Source of the DNA: an uncultured cyanobacterium
GTDB lineage: Bacteria > Cyanobacteriota > Cyanobacteriia > Cyanobacteriales > Geitlerinemataceae
Direction: 5' to 3'
DNA: 64,000 nucleotides
NCBI GenBank assembly: GCA_937899645.1
Contig: CALCCD010000015.1
Span: 1 to 64,000 of the forward strand
Part shown: positions 51,850-59,764 of the stretch, one piece after another
Layout of the letters: each line of letters starts with the position of its first letter
Position numbering within the stretch: position 1 is the first letter of the stretch
Notes under the pieces: generated by a model
Told to the model about the DNA's origin: nothing
Databases searched by the model: none
The model's input: only the letters and a program-made list of their open reading frames with translations
Position numbers and translations under genes: made by a program

Positions 51850-52830
51850 ATGAAATTCCACATCCAGTCCGAAAGCGACATCCCCGCCTCGAATCAGCTA
51901 TTCAACCAAATTCGCCTCGCGATCGCTTCGCGGCAGTTTCCGCCCGGACACCGCCTGCCCAGCACCCGCCAGCTCGCCATGCAAACGGGGCTCCACCGCA
52001 ACACGATCGGCAAAGTCTACCGCCAGCTCGAAGAAGACGGTCTCGTCGAAGCCCAAGCCGGGTCGGGGATCTACGTGCGGGCGCTCGGCCACGAAGGCGG
52101 TACGTCGATGGGCGCGCCGCTCCTGCGGGAAAACCCCGAACAGGAGCGCATCGTCAAATCCAGCCTGGACGAACTGCTCCAGCAAGGTTGCTCGCTGAGC
52201 AAAGCGCGCGAGATGTTCCTCGGCGAAATCGACTGGCGGCTACGCTGTAGCGCGCGGCTGCTCGTCACGGCTCCGATGCAGGACATCGGCGCGGGCGAGC
52301 TGATGAAGCAGGAACTCGAAGAGTCGCTGAATATGCCCGTCCAGCTCGTGCCGATGGAGGAGCTATCGGAAACCCTCGATAAAGCCGCGTCGGGAACCGT
52401 CGTCACCAGCCGCTACTTTATCGGCGACGCTCAAGAAATCGCCGCGCCCAAGTCCGTGCGCGTTATCCCGATCGATATCTACGACTACGCTCGAGAAATG
52501 GAGCTGGTGCAGTCCCTGCCGAAAGACACCTGCCTCGGCCTCGTTTGCCTCAGTGCCGGAATCCTGCGAGCGGGCGAGGTGATCGTTCACAGTTTGCGCG
52601 GCGACGAAATCCTGGTGATTTCCACCCAGCTCGGCAACTCCTACAAGCTCAACGCGATGGTTCGCAGCGCGCGCCATATCATCTGCGATCAGGCCAGCTA
52701 TGAAACCGTAAAAGAAGCTATCAACGCCGCCCGCGAAGAAATCATCCGCGCGCCGCAAATTATGTGCTTTGAAAACTACATCAATCAGGAATCGATCGCC
52801 TTACTCAAACGCGAGCTTGGTTTGGCATAG
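51850..52830 (+). CDS. GntR-family transcriptional regulator (YtrA-like)
   Basis: The 326-aa protein begins with the GntR winged helix: SNQLFNQIRLAIASRQFPPGHRLPSTRQLAMQTGLHRNTIGKVYRQLEEDGLVEAQAGSGIYV. The rest is an alpha/beta domain of unknown ligand (VVTSRYFIGDAQEIAAPKSVRVIPIDIY, VCLSAGILRAGEVIV). It is not the aminotransferase MocR type. I chose ATG 51850 with AGGAG upstream; the GTG at 51805 gives a poor leader. Confidence 0.9.
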   Translation: MKFHIQSESDIPASNQLFNQIRLAIASRQFPPGHRLPSTRQLAMQTGLHRNTIGKVYRQLEEDGLVEAQAGSGIYVRALGHEGGTSMGAPLLRENPEQERIVKSSLDELLQQGCSLSKAREMFLGEIDWRLRCSARLLVTAPMQDIGAGELMKQELEESLNMPVQLVPMEELSETLDKAASGTVVTSRYFIGDAQEIAAPKSVRVIPIDIYDYAREMELVQSLPKDTCLGLVCLSAGILRAGEVIVHSLRGDEILVISTQLGNSYKLNAMVRSARHIICDQASYETVKEAINAAREEIIRAPQIMCFENYINQESIALLKRELGLA

Positions 52831-52860
52831 AAACGGCCCACAAACGGCCAGAAATCCTGC

Positions 52861-52897
52861 GATCCCCGCCGTTATGCAACGGGGCATGACGGGGATC
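52861..52897. terminator. Imperfect inverted repeat after the GntR gene
   Basis: GATCCCC at 52861-52867 pairs with GGGGATC at 52891-52897, 31 bp past the stop. An inner CGTTATGCAACG palindrome sits between them. No clear T-run follows, so the role is uncertain. Confidence 0.4.
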
Positions 52898-53096
52898 GAT
52901 CTCGCTTTGATATTTCTTTGAACAACTTAAGAGATTGCGATCGAGCACACGGTTTACGATCGATATAACGCCAATATCCAGGGCGGAAATAGGCTCGGTC
53001 GCTTTTCAAATGACGAGCCACCTAACCTGTCACCGTTTCGACCGACAGGTTCAAACCGCCCGGATATTCGAGCGAGAAATATCGAGGAATACTGTT

Positions 53097-54581
53097 ATGA
53101 TTGCCGCCGCTCCCACGAATGGGACTTCCCTGAGTCTCGAACGCCACGGCCTCCCCAACGTTTGCGGCTCCGAGGCCGAAATTGCCAAGATTACCAACCA
53201 CAACAACCCGGTTTTCTTGCCGCGTACAAACCTGAAGCTCGACGACTTCAATGCCAGCTTCGCCTGTGCCCTGCACATGCACCAGCCGACGATTCCGGCG
53301 GGCCACGAGGGCGATCTGATTTGCAATCTCCAGCACATGATGGAGAACCCCCACGACGGCGATAACCACAACGCCAGCGTCTTCGCCTGGTGCTACAAGC
53401 GCATGGGCGAGTTCATCCCCGAGCTGATCGACAGCGGCTGCAATCCGCGCATCATGCTCGACTATTCCGGCAACCTGCTCTGGGGAATCATCCAGATGGG
53501 TCGCCAGGATATCATCGACGAGCTGAAGAAAATCACCCTCGACGATCGCTACTGGCCGCACGTGGAATGGCTCGGCACGATGTGGAGCCACGCCGTCGCC
53601 CCTTCGACGCCGATCCCCGACCTGAAGCTGCAAATCCAGGCGTGGCAGCAGTATTTCGCCGCTATCTTCGGCACAGAAGCGCTGGCGCGCGTCAAAGGTT
53701 TCTCGCCGCCGGAGATGCACCTGCCGAACAACCCGGACACGCTCTACGAATACATCAAGGCACTGAAGGAGTGCGGTTACCGCTGGCTGATGGTGCAGGA
53801 AGCATCGGTCGAGACGCTGGACGGCGTGCCGATTTACGATCGCGACGAAAAATATCTGCCCCAGCGCCTGGTGGCGACAAATTCACGCGGCGAGACGGTG
53901 AGCATGACGGCGCTGATCAAAACTCAGGGCTCGGATACGAAGCTGGTCGCGCAGATGCAGCCCTATTACGAAGCGAAGTCGCGCGGTCGCCAGGAGCTAG
54001 GCGGCAAGTCGGTTCCCGGTTGCGTGACGCAGATCGCCGACGGCGAGAATGGCGGCGTGATGATGAACGAGTTCCCGGACGGCTACAAGCAGGCGTGGCC
54101 GCAGATCGCGGGCGACGGCAGCACGGTGGGCGTCAACGGGACGGAGTATCTGGAGCTGTTGGATGCGGCGGGTATTTCGGAGGATGACTATCCGGTGTGT
54201 CAGGCGATCCAGCAGCACAAGATCTGGGCGCGGGTCGATCGCGAGAATCCAACGACGGAGGCGGTGGATGCGGCGATCGCGGATCTGAACCAAAACGACC
54301 ATCAGTTCAATATGGATGGTGCGTCGTGGACAAACGATCTGAGCTGGGTTCGCGGTTATGAGAACGTGCTGGAGCCGATGAATCAGTTAAGTGCGGCGTT
54401 CCATGCGAAGTTCGATCGTGCGGTGGCGGAGGATCCGTCGGTGACGCAGAGCCGGGAGTATACGGAGGCGTTGTTGTATGTGATGTTGGTGGAGACGAGT
54501 TGTTTCCGTTATTGGGGTCAGGGGACTTGGACGGATTATGCGCGGGAGTTGTATCGGCGCGGTGAGGAACTTGTGAAGTAG
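53097..54581 (+). CDS. Glycosyl hydrolase family 57-like protein
   Basis: The 494-aa cytoplasmic protein has the GH57 opening SFACALHMHQPTIPAG near residue 55 (the conserved HxHQP box). It also has MLDYSGNLLWGI near 120, HVEWLGTMWSHAVAPSTP, and the catalytic-type GFSPPEMHLPN near 205 with Glu. GH57 enzymes act on alpha-glucans as amylases, branching or debranching enzymes. This shorter cyanobacterial group has no defined substrate. ATG 53097 is chosen over an upstream in-frame start in unlikely DNA. Confidence 0.88.
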   Translation: MIAAAPTNGTSLSLERHGLPNVCGSEAEIAKITNHNNPVFLPRTNLKLDDFNASFACALHMHQPTIPAGHEGDLICNLQHMMENPHDGDNHNASVFAWCYKRMGEFIPELIDSGCNPRIMLDYSGNLLWGIIQMGRQDIIDELKKITLDDRYWPHVEWLGTMWSHAVAPSTPIPDLKLQIQAWQQYFAAIFGTEALARVKGFSPPEMHLPNNPDTLYEYIKALKECGYRWLMVQEASVETLDGVPIYDRDEKYLPQRLVATNSRGETVSMTALIKTQGSDTKLVAQMQPYYEAKSRGRQELGGKSVPGCVTQIADGENGGVMMNEFPDGYKQAWPQIAGDGSTVGVNGTEYLELLDAAGISEDDYPVCQAIQQHKIWARVDRENPTTEAVDAAIADLNQNDHQFNMDGASWTNDLSWVRGYENVLEPMNQLSAAFHAKFDRAVAEDPSVTQSREYTEALLYVMLVETSCFRYWGQGTWTDYARELYRRGEELVK

Positions 54582-54591
54582 CTGCTTGCTG

Positions 54592-54637
54592 CCTTTGTAC
54601 TGGTAGTCTTAGTTTATAGGGCTTACTAGTACAAAGG
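54592..54637. terminator. Inverted repeat between the GH57 gene and the AT-rich gene
   Basis: CCTTTGTACT (54592-54601) is an exact inverse of AGTACAAAGG (54628-54637). It could be a bidirectional terminator or the end of a transferred segment. The base composition becomes more AT-rich at this point. Confidence 0.5.
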
Positions 54638-54646
54638 TAGAACTAT

Positions 54647-55354
54647 ATGAATGCGTGGATAGCCTTTATATTGAGCCTCCTTCTTGGTGGATTTGTCGGC
54701 GGCGTCATTGAGATTAGTCAGCCAGAAGAGAAACGAAAGATAACCTACAGTTTAGGAGGAGCATCCCTCTTTTTTTGTGGATTCTGGTTGGGTTACGCTG
54801 TTTCAGGCAAGGATGGATCAGAGGGAGCTTCAACGTCTCGAGGGCAAAAACAAGGAACGGACTGGTCTGAAGAACTTCCTCTTTTTGAGATAGTCTATCC
54901 AGCAAAAGTGATAGACAATGATAAAGATGGCGTCCAGATAGATATCGGGGGATCGTATACGAAATCGCTCCCCCCAGACTTAGACAAGAAAGATTATGGA
55001 TTTTGGCTACTTATGGGAGAGGGAGTAACCTTACGGAGAGGTTGCTTTTCGGCAAAGTTAAAAATAACTGATCCTTCTGTAAAGCACTGGGTTTGCGAAA
55101 ATTTTTTTGTACAGGAGTCTACTGGCGAAGATAGTTTCAAAACTTTTATGAATATTTCCACAATCGATGGCTATAGAGATTTGAGGTTTACTGGCGTTGT
55201 TGTATTTGCCGAACCAGAGGCTCATAGCAGATTGAGTATTGCATCATCGCGAAAAGTACTTGTCGAAGATATAAGCTCAGGGATTATAGAGGTCAGTTCA
55301 CGCAAAGAATTTCTCCTAAGATCTCGGCTGGAGTCTAACGATCAACCAGATTAG
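54647..55354 (+). CDS. Membrane-anchored protein of unknown function, AT-richer than its neighbours
   Basis: The 235-aa protein has two membrane helices at the N-terminus (WIAFILSLLLGGFVGGVIE and LGGASLFFCGFWLGYAV). A soluble, beta-rich domain follows from about residue 75. No family is recognised. Codons are visibly more A/T-rich than in neighbouring genes and HIP1 sites are missing. It lies between an exact inverted repeat and element R3, so it was probably acquired. It may not belong to the host's core genome. Confidence 0.7.
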   Translation: MNAWIAFILSLLLGGFVGGVIEISQPEEKRKITYSLGGASLFFCGFWLGYAVSGKDGSEGASTSRGQKQGTDWSEELPLFEIVYPAKVIDNDKDGVQIDIGGSYTKSLPPDLDKKDYGFWLLMGEGVTLRRGCFSAKLKITDPSVKHWVCENFFVQESTGEDSFKTFMNISTIDGYRDLRFTGVVVFAEPEAHSRLSIASSRKVLVEDISSGIIEVSSRKEFLLRSRLESNDQPD

Positions 55355-55355
55355 C

Positions 55356-55521
55356 GGTAGGGTGCGTTAGACGGGCGGTAGCATTTGCACAAACGCAATC
55401 AGTTGAGATTCCGTCGTAACGCACCGCGATATCGTAACGCCCCACACATCCAGCGGTGCGTTTGGTCAGCTTCACATCCTCGCGAAAAACGAGATTAACC
55501 GACGACCAAACACACCCTACC
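55356..55521. repeat. Dispersed element R3, copy 2
   Basis: This copy runs from GGTAGGGTGCGTTAGACGGG to ACACACCCTACC. The inner AACGCACCGCGATATCG and GCGGTGCGTT match 1137-1298. It follows the AT-rich gene by two bases. Confidence 0.75.
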
Positions 55522-55557
55522 TTTGCTCAACGTTTCATCACCGGCTGGCTCTTTGCA

Positions 55558-55616
55558 TCGCATCGTTCCCACGCTCCGCGTGGGCAACGCAATCCCCAGA
55601 CGCTCTGCGTTGTCAC
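55558..55616. repeat. Dispersed repeat R5, copy 1 (GCATCG...CGCGTGG)
   Basis: GCATCGTTCCCACGCTCCGC, GTGGGCAACGCAATCCCCAG and ACGCTCTGCGTTGTCACAG also occur, with changes, at 57138-57197. The CCCACGCTCCGCGTGGG part is a palindrome. It precedes the DUF5674 start. Confidence 0.7.
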
Positions 55617-55621
55617 AGTTC

Positions 55622-55954
55622 ATGAGTATCCACATCATCCGAACCCAGGCAAGTCCCGAACAAGTTGCCGAGATGCTGACTACACTTCGCATCTACATCA
55701 AGCTTGCAGTCGATATCGAACGTGAAACTCTGGCCGGTGGCGGCGAAATGCACGCAGACTGCGAAGAAGCACTGCTCGCAGATGGCAGTCAACAACGCAA
55801 TATCTGGGGAGCCGACTGGGATCCTGACGAACAGCTCGTTAGATTTGAATCGCTGATTAATATTCGGCCAAGTCAGAACAATCGGTCGATGGAAATTCAA
55901 GATCCCGACCTACGAGCTACCGTAGAACGCATCGTACGCAAGAGATTTTCATAA
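55622..55954 (+). CDS. DUF5674 family protein
   Basis: The 110-aa protein (LTTLRIYIKLAVDIERETLAGGGEMHADCEEALLADGSQQRNIWGADWDPDEQLVRFESLINIRPSQNNRSMEI) matches the DUF5674 pattern of about 110 residues. The family is found in cyanobacteria and is of unknown function, and it is often beside a small toxin-like gene. Here its stop is one base from the next start (ATGCTCG at 55954). This gives a two-gene unit of toxin-antitoxin size, although neither partner is a proven toxin. Confidence 0.75.
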   Translation: MSIHIIRTQASPEQVAEMLTTLRIYIKLAVDIERETLAGGGEMHADCEEALLADGSQQRNIWGADWDPDEQLVRFESLINIRPSQNNRSMEIQDPDLRATVERIVRKRFS

Positions 55955-56304
55955 TGCTCGAACAGCTAGAGGAAAAGAAAGAACGATACTTACGGGACGC
56001 AACTGATGTGCGACTCGGCGGCATTGCCGCCAACCTCGCGCGAGTCCAATCCTTTGGCCGTACTTGCAAAAAAGGCGGGAAAATCGAATTCCTACTTCGG
56101 GAAAGCCGCTTCTTCATCGAATGGGCGGCTCCCGACGTCTCCCTTGAGATCGCGATCGAACTCCGCGACCTGCAACGACTCATCACTAAATGGCTCACTG
56201 CCTGGGAACGCATCTGGACAGACGAAACCGAACGCGAAACCGTCCTGCAAACCGCAAAAGACTGGAGCGATCGGCTCCTGGCGCGATCAGGACTCCTCGC
56301 CTGA
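55954..56304 (+). CDS. Unrecognised 116-aa protein paired with DUF5674
   Basis: The frame overlaps the previous stop by one base. The sequence contains GRTCKKGGKIEFLLRESRFFIEWAAPDVSLEIAIELRDLQRLITKWLTAWERIW. I do not recognise a family. The last 105 bp of the gene are duplicated, nearly exactly, at 57221-57330 without the rest of the gene. It could be a toxin or antitoxin, but this is only positional. Confidence 0.65.
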   Translation: MLEQLEEKKERYLRDATDVRLGGIAANLARVQSFGRTCKKGGKIEFLLRESRFFIEWAAPDVSLEIAIELRDLQRLITKWLTAWERIWTDETERETVLQTAKDWSDRLLARSGLLA

Positions 56305-56319
56305 ACTCTTCAGAAAGCG

Positions 56320-56613
56320 ATGATCTTCAAACAGAAAATTATCGAAGAACGCCAAGAAATCCTCGAAATCGCCACCAAACACGGTGTATTTAACCTCCGT
56401 CTCTTCGGCTCAGTCGCCCGCGAAGAAGAAACCGCCGAAAGCGACATCGATCTCCTCATCGACTACGACCTCAAAAAAATCTCACCCTGGTTCCCCACCG
56501 GCCTCATTCGCGACCTCCAAGACCTGCTAGGCCGCAAAATCGATGTCGTCACCGAGAAAGGACTCAACCCCCGAGTCCGCGAGAACGTCATCAAAGACTG
56601 CATCCCGCTATAA
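56320..56613 (+). CDS. MNT-type nucleotidyltransferase (minimal nucleotidyltransferase)
   Basis: The 97-aa protein has the polymerase-beta-like core: NLRLFGSVAREEETAESDIDLLIDYD with the G-S and D-x-D Mg-binding residues, then LIRDLQDLLGRKIDVVTEKGLNPRV. MNT proteins in MNT/HEPN pairs adenylylate (AMPylate) their HEPN RNase toxin as antitoxins. No HEPN gene is adjacent on either side, so it is an orphan here. Confidence 0.9.
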   Translation: MIFKQKIIEERQEILEIATKHGVFNLRLFGSVAREEETAESDIDLLIDYDLKKISPWFPTGLIRDLQDLLGRKIDVVTEKGLNPRVRENVIKDCIPL

Positions 56614-56625
56614 GAAGCGATCGCC

Positions 56626-57042
56626 ATGATTAAACTTCTACAAAAGCTTGCAGCTGGTGCCTGCCTAACCCTTGGAATCCCGATCGCCCTGCTCTGCGCG
56701 ATCGACCTAAACGCTGCAACAACCACCGCCGAAGACAAGGAAAACTCAATGGCTGCGCTGATGCTGGTCGGACTGCCACTGACTGGCGTGGGAACCTGGC
56801 TAACTTTGAATCTCCGTCATCAACACCAAAAACAAGAGCAAAAATTTGACCTCGCCCAAGAGCAACTCTTTCTGTCGCTCCTGCAGCAGCACGATGGCAA
56901 GCTAACCATTACCGAATTTGCGATCGCTGCCGAAGTACCGATCAGAGAAGCCAAGGAATACCTCGACCTCAAAGCAAAGCAGCTCAGCGCAGGGTTTGAG
57001 GTTAGCGAAGAAGGCGGCATCATCTATAAATTCCCAGTTTGA
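56626..57042 (+). CDS. Membrane protein with C-terminal regulatory-like helix domain
   Basis: The 138-aa protein has two membrane helices (AGACLTLGIPIALLCAIDL and ALMLVGLPLTGVGTWLTL), then a soluble part (QLFLSLLQQHDGKLTITEFAIAAEVPIREAKEYLDLKAKQLSAGFEVSEEGGIIYKF). The latter resembles a small winged-helix unit. Similar proteins are common in cyanobacteria. Function is unknown. It starts 12 bp after the MNT gene. Confidence 0.7.
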   Translation: MIKLLQKLAAGACLTLGIPIALLCAIDLNAATTTAEDKENSMAALMLVGLPLTGVGTWLTLNLRHQHQKQEQKFDLAQEQLFLSLLQQHDGKLTITEFAIAAEVPIREAKEYLDLKAKQLSAGFEVSEEGGIIYKFPV

Positions 57043-57137
57043 CTTCTACTGCTCGCACCACTCCGCAGAAGCCCGACGCCTTAGAAACACCATTCCTCGT
57101 ACCACGCCAACCCACACAAGTAGACACCTTGTTCTCG

Positions 57138-57197
57138 CATCGCTTCCAAGCTCTGCGTGGACAACGCAATCCCCAGACGCTCTGCGTCGCTTTCACA
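57138..57197. repeat. Dispersed repeat R5, copy 2
   Basis: GCATCGCTTCCAAGCTCTGC, GTGGACAACGCAATCCCCAG and ACGCTCTGCGTCGCTTTCAC correspond to 55558-55616. The gene-free stretch 57043-57436 holds this block, the duplicated tail at 57221-57330, and no other identified feature. Confidence 0.7.
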
Positions 57198-57220
57198 GGC
57201 ACTGAACGCAAATCGTCTTC

Positions 57221-57330
57221 GCCTGGGAACGCATCTGGGCAGACGAAACCGAACGCGAAACCGTCCTGCAAACCGCAAAAGACTGGAGCGATCGGCTCCT
57301 GGCGCGATCGAGACTCCTCGCCCGAACTCG
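57221..57330 (+). pseudogene. Duplicated 3' end of the 55954 gene
   Basis: From GCCTGGGAACGCATCTGG to GACTCCTCGCC, this matches 56200-56310 at nearly every base. It encodes ERIWADETERETVLQTAKDWSDRLLARSRLLA. There is no start and no upstream part of the gene. R5 repeats stand just before both duplicate regions, so a recombination event through R5 may have made it. Confidence 0.8.
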
Positions 57331-57436
57331 ACCTTGTGGCGACCCAATGCCCGATACCTCGCTCTAGCGCAGGTTTCGCCCGCCGTGCTTACAATACCCA
57401 ATGCACCGCCAATCCAGACCCAACGGCAAAACGCGC

Positions 57437-58963
57437 ATGGCATTTCAGGACGAATTCGATCTATTGCTGCGGGCGCGCTACCCGCTGAGCTACATCGCCA
57501 CTCTCGAAGAAGAGCGCGTCGAGCGGGCGATCGCTGATGTCGCCAGCAAGCGCGGCAACCGCAGTGTCTACACCTGGGATTTTGTTGAGGGCTATCAGGG
57601 CAATGCCAACGATGCCGGAGCCGCGAAGCGCAACCCGCTGCTGGCGCTGGAGCAGATCGAGAAGCTGCCGGTGGACGCCGCCGCGATTTTTATTTTGCGG
57701 GACTTTCATCGGTTCCTCGACGATATTGCGATTTCGCGCAAGCTGCGGAACTTGGCACGCAAGCTGAAGGCGCAGCCGAAAAATATCGCGATCGTCGCGC
57801 CGGTCGTGCAGATTCCTGGCGACCTGAGCGAAGTGCTGAACGTGCTGGATTTTCGGCTGCCGACGAAGGAAGAGATCGGCGTCGAGGTCGATCGCCTGTC
57901 TGGAATGATGGCACAGAAGTTTCCCAGCGAGCTGCGCGACGATATCGTGCGATCGTGCCAGGGGCTATCGCTAGAGCGGGTGCGACGCGTGCTGGGTAAG
58001 GCGATCGCGATTCACAACCGCCTGAATGCCGAGGTCGTGCCGCTGATTTTGGCCGAGAAGCAGCAGACGATCCGCCAGACGCAGATTTTGGAGTTTTGCC
58101 CGACGACCGAGGAGATTTCCGATATCGGCGGTCTGGATAACCTGAAGGACTGGCTGGTGCGGCGGGGCGGGGCGTTTTCGGAGAAGGCGCGGCAGTACGG
58201 CCTGCCGAATCCGCGCGGTCTGCTGCTGGTGGGCATCCAGGGGACGGGGAAGTCGCTGACGGCGAAGGCGATCGCCCATCACTGGAACCTGCCGCTGCTG
58301 CGTTTGGATGTGGGTCGGCTGTTTGGCGGGCTGGTGGGCGAGTCGGAGTCGCGCACGCGCCAGACGATCGAGCTGGCCGAGGCGCTCGCACCCTGCATCC
58401 TCTGGATCGACGAAATTGATAAAGCCTTTGCGGGGATCGGCGGCTCGGGCGACTCGGGAACCACCAGCCGCGTGTTCGGAACATTTGTGACCTGGATGGC
58501 GGAGAAGAATTCGCCGGTGTTCGTGGTCGCGACGGCCAATGACGTTCGGCAGCTGCCGCCGGAGATTTTGCGGAAGGGTCGCTTCGATGAAATCTTTTTC
58601 GTGGGTTTGCCGGACGAGGGCGAGCGCCGGGAGATCTTTCAGGTGCACCTCCAGCGCACCCGCCCCCACAGCTTCCGCGACTACGACGCCGATCGCCTCG
58701 CGAACGAAACTCCGGATTTCTCGGGCGCGGAAATCGCCCAGGCGATCGTCGAGGCGATGCATTTAGCGTTCAGTCAGGATCGCGACTTTACGACGCAGGA
58801 TATCTTGGAAGCCGCGAGCCAAATCGTGCCGCTGGCCCGGACGGCCCAAGAGCGCATCGAGCAGCTCCAGCAGTGGGCGTCGGCGGGCAAGGCGCGGCTG
58901 GCGTCGCGGGGTCAGGGTTTGCTCGACAGTCTGCGGAGACGCACCGATCGCGAGCAGCTTTAG
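57437..58963 (+). CDS. ycf46: Ycf46-family AAA+ ATPase
   Basis: The 508-aa protein has an N-terminal domain (about 1-230) with RARYPLSYIATLEEERVERAI and a single AAA+ module: GIQGTGKSLTAKAIAHHWN (Walker A), CILWIDEIDKAF (Walker B), VFGTFVTWMAEK, NDVRQLPPEILRKGRFDEIFFVGLPD (sensor and Arg finger), DFSGAEIAQAI. Ycf46 is conserved in cyanobacteria and many chloroplast genomes. In Synechocystis it is linked to inorganic-carbon adaptation. I chose ATG 57437; an ATG 36 bp upstream adds unconserved residues. Confidence 0.92.
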   Translation: MAFQDEFDLLLRARYPLSYIATLEEERVERAIADVASKRGNRSVYTWDFVEGYQGNANDAGAAKRNPLLALEQIEKLPVDAAAIFILRDFHRFLDDIAISRKLRNLARKLKAQPKNIAIVAPVVQIPGDLSEVLNVLDFRLPTKEEIGVEVDRLSGMMAQKFPSELRDDIVRSCQGLSLERVRRVLGKAIAIHNRLNAEVVPLILAEKQQTIRQTQILEFCPTTEEISDIGGLDNLKDWLVRRGGAFSEKARQYGLPNPRGLLLVGIQGTGKSLTAKAIAHHWNLPLLRLDVGRLFGGLVGESESRTRQTIELAEALAPCILWIDEIDKAFAGIGGSGDSGTTSRVFGTFVTWMAEKNSPVFVVATANDVRQLPPEILRKGRFDEIFFVGLPDEGERREIFQVHLQRTRPHSFRDYDADRLANETPDFSGAEIAQAIVEAMHLAFSQDRDFTTQDILEAASQIVPLARTAQERIEQLQQWASAGKARLASRGQGLLDSLRRRTDREQL

Positions 58964-59072
58964 GGCGATCGTTCCCTCGAGCTTTTTCGTTGGGATTGGC
59001 CGCGATCGCAGATATTAGTCCCTGCCCCGAGATTAAGCTGGCATCCGTTGTTTGCCTCTTAGGATCGCTGTC

Positions 59073-59139
59073 CCAGAATCGCCATTCCAGAATCGCTGTC
59101 CCAGCACCGCCATTTCAAAACCGCCATTTCAGAATCGCC
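59073..59139 (+). repeat. Short tandem CAGAATCGCCATT-like repeats before the SH3-like gene
   Basis: Variants of CCAGAATCGCCATT follow each other about five times (AGAATCGCCATTCC, AGAATCGCTGTCCC, AGCACCGCCATTTC, AAAACCGCCATTTC, AGAATCGCCATG), with a period near 14 bp. The last ends in the start codon at 59140. Confidence 0.7.
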
Positions 59140-59643
59140 ATGAAAAAAATGTTTTCGGGGTTCGCGCAACTCGTCCTCGGTTTTACGATCGCGATTTTGC
59201 TGGTGGTCGGCGGCAGCGTTGCGGCGTCGCTGTATTTGGTCGCTCGCCTGACGGCCCTGCCGCCCAAGCCGGACTTCGGCGAGAACTCCTCGCAGGTGGC
59301 GAACGTCGCGCCCAACCCGGCGAGCCCTGCCGAATCGGGCAGCCCGTCGCCGAGCCCGAGCCCGAGCCCGTCTCCAACGCCGTCGCCGAGCCCGACGCCC
59401 GAACCGGCAGGGCTTTACCGCGCGCGGGTCGTTTGGCCGGAGGGGCTGGTGTTGCGGGCCGAACCGAGCTACGAGGCAGCGAGTGTCGGCGGGGTGGCGT
59501 ACGAGGTGGAAGTGACGGTTCTCGAGGAGCGCGACGCGGGGGCGTGGCAGCGCGTGCGTACGGGCGCGGGCGATGAAGGCTGGGTCGTAGGGGGCAATCT
59601 GGTGACGGTGGAAGATGCTGCGCCTGCGAGTCCGGGAACTTAG
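59140..59643 (+). CDS. Membrane-anchored protein with Pro/Ser linker and SH3-like domain
   Basis: The 167-aa protein starts with a membrane helix (LVLGFTIAILLVVGGSVAASLYLVA). A Pro/Ser repeat linker (SPSPSPSPSPSPTPSPSPTPEP) spans about 65-90. It ends in a bacterial SH3-type domain (YRARVVWPEGLVLRAEPSYEAASVGGVAYEVEVTVLEERDAGAWQRVRTGAGDEGWV). SH3b domains often bind the cell wall. The domain would lie outside the membrane. Confidence 0.8.
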   Translation: MKKMFSGFAQLVLGFTIAILLVVGGSVAASLYLVARLTALPPKPDFGENSSQVANVAPNPASPAESGSPSPSPSPSPSPTPSPSPTPEPAGLYRARVVWPEGLVLRAEPSYEAASVGGVAYEVEVTVLEERDAGAWQRVRTGAGDEGWVVGGNLVTVEDAAPASPGT

Positions 59644-59647
59644 GGGC

Positions 59648-59757
59648 TGTCATCAATCAGACTTACAACCTTTACCCAGAAGGGGTTCAGCTCCTAGTTT
59701 TATTTTTGAGTCGGGCGATCGACGGCCCCATAAAGGGTCTGGCGCTAATTGATGGCA
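59648..59757 (-). repeat. Dispersed element R1, copy c, with terminal inverted repeats
   Basis: On the minus strand it reads CATCAATTAGCGCCAGACCC, then CGCCCGACTCAAAAATAAAACTAG, matching 2427-2511. The ends (TCATCAATCAG at the left, CTAATTGATGG at the right) are near-perfect inverted repeats, so this may be the most complete copy: a MITE-like unit of about 110 bp. Confidence 0.7.
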
Positions 59758-59764
59758 TGCTCTA

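Noticed and set aside
55523-55621. Longer start for the DUF5674 gene
   Set aside because: The 33 extra residues are translated repeat R5 DNA; the ATG at 55622 fits the family length.
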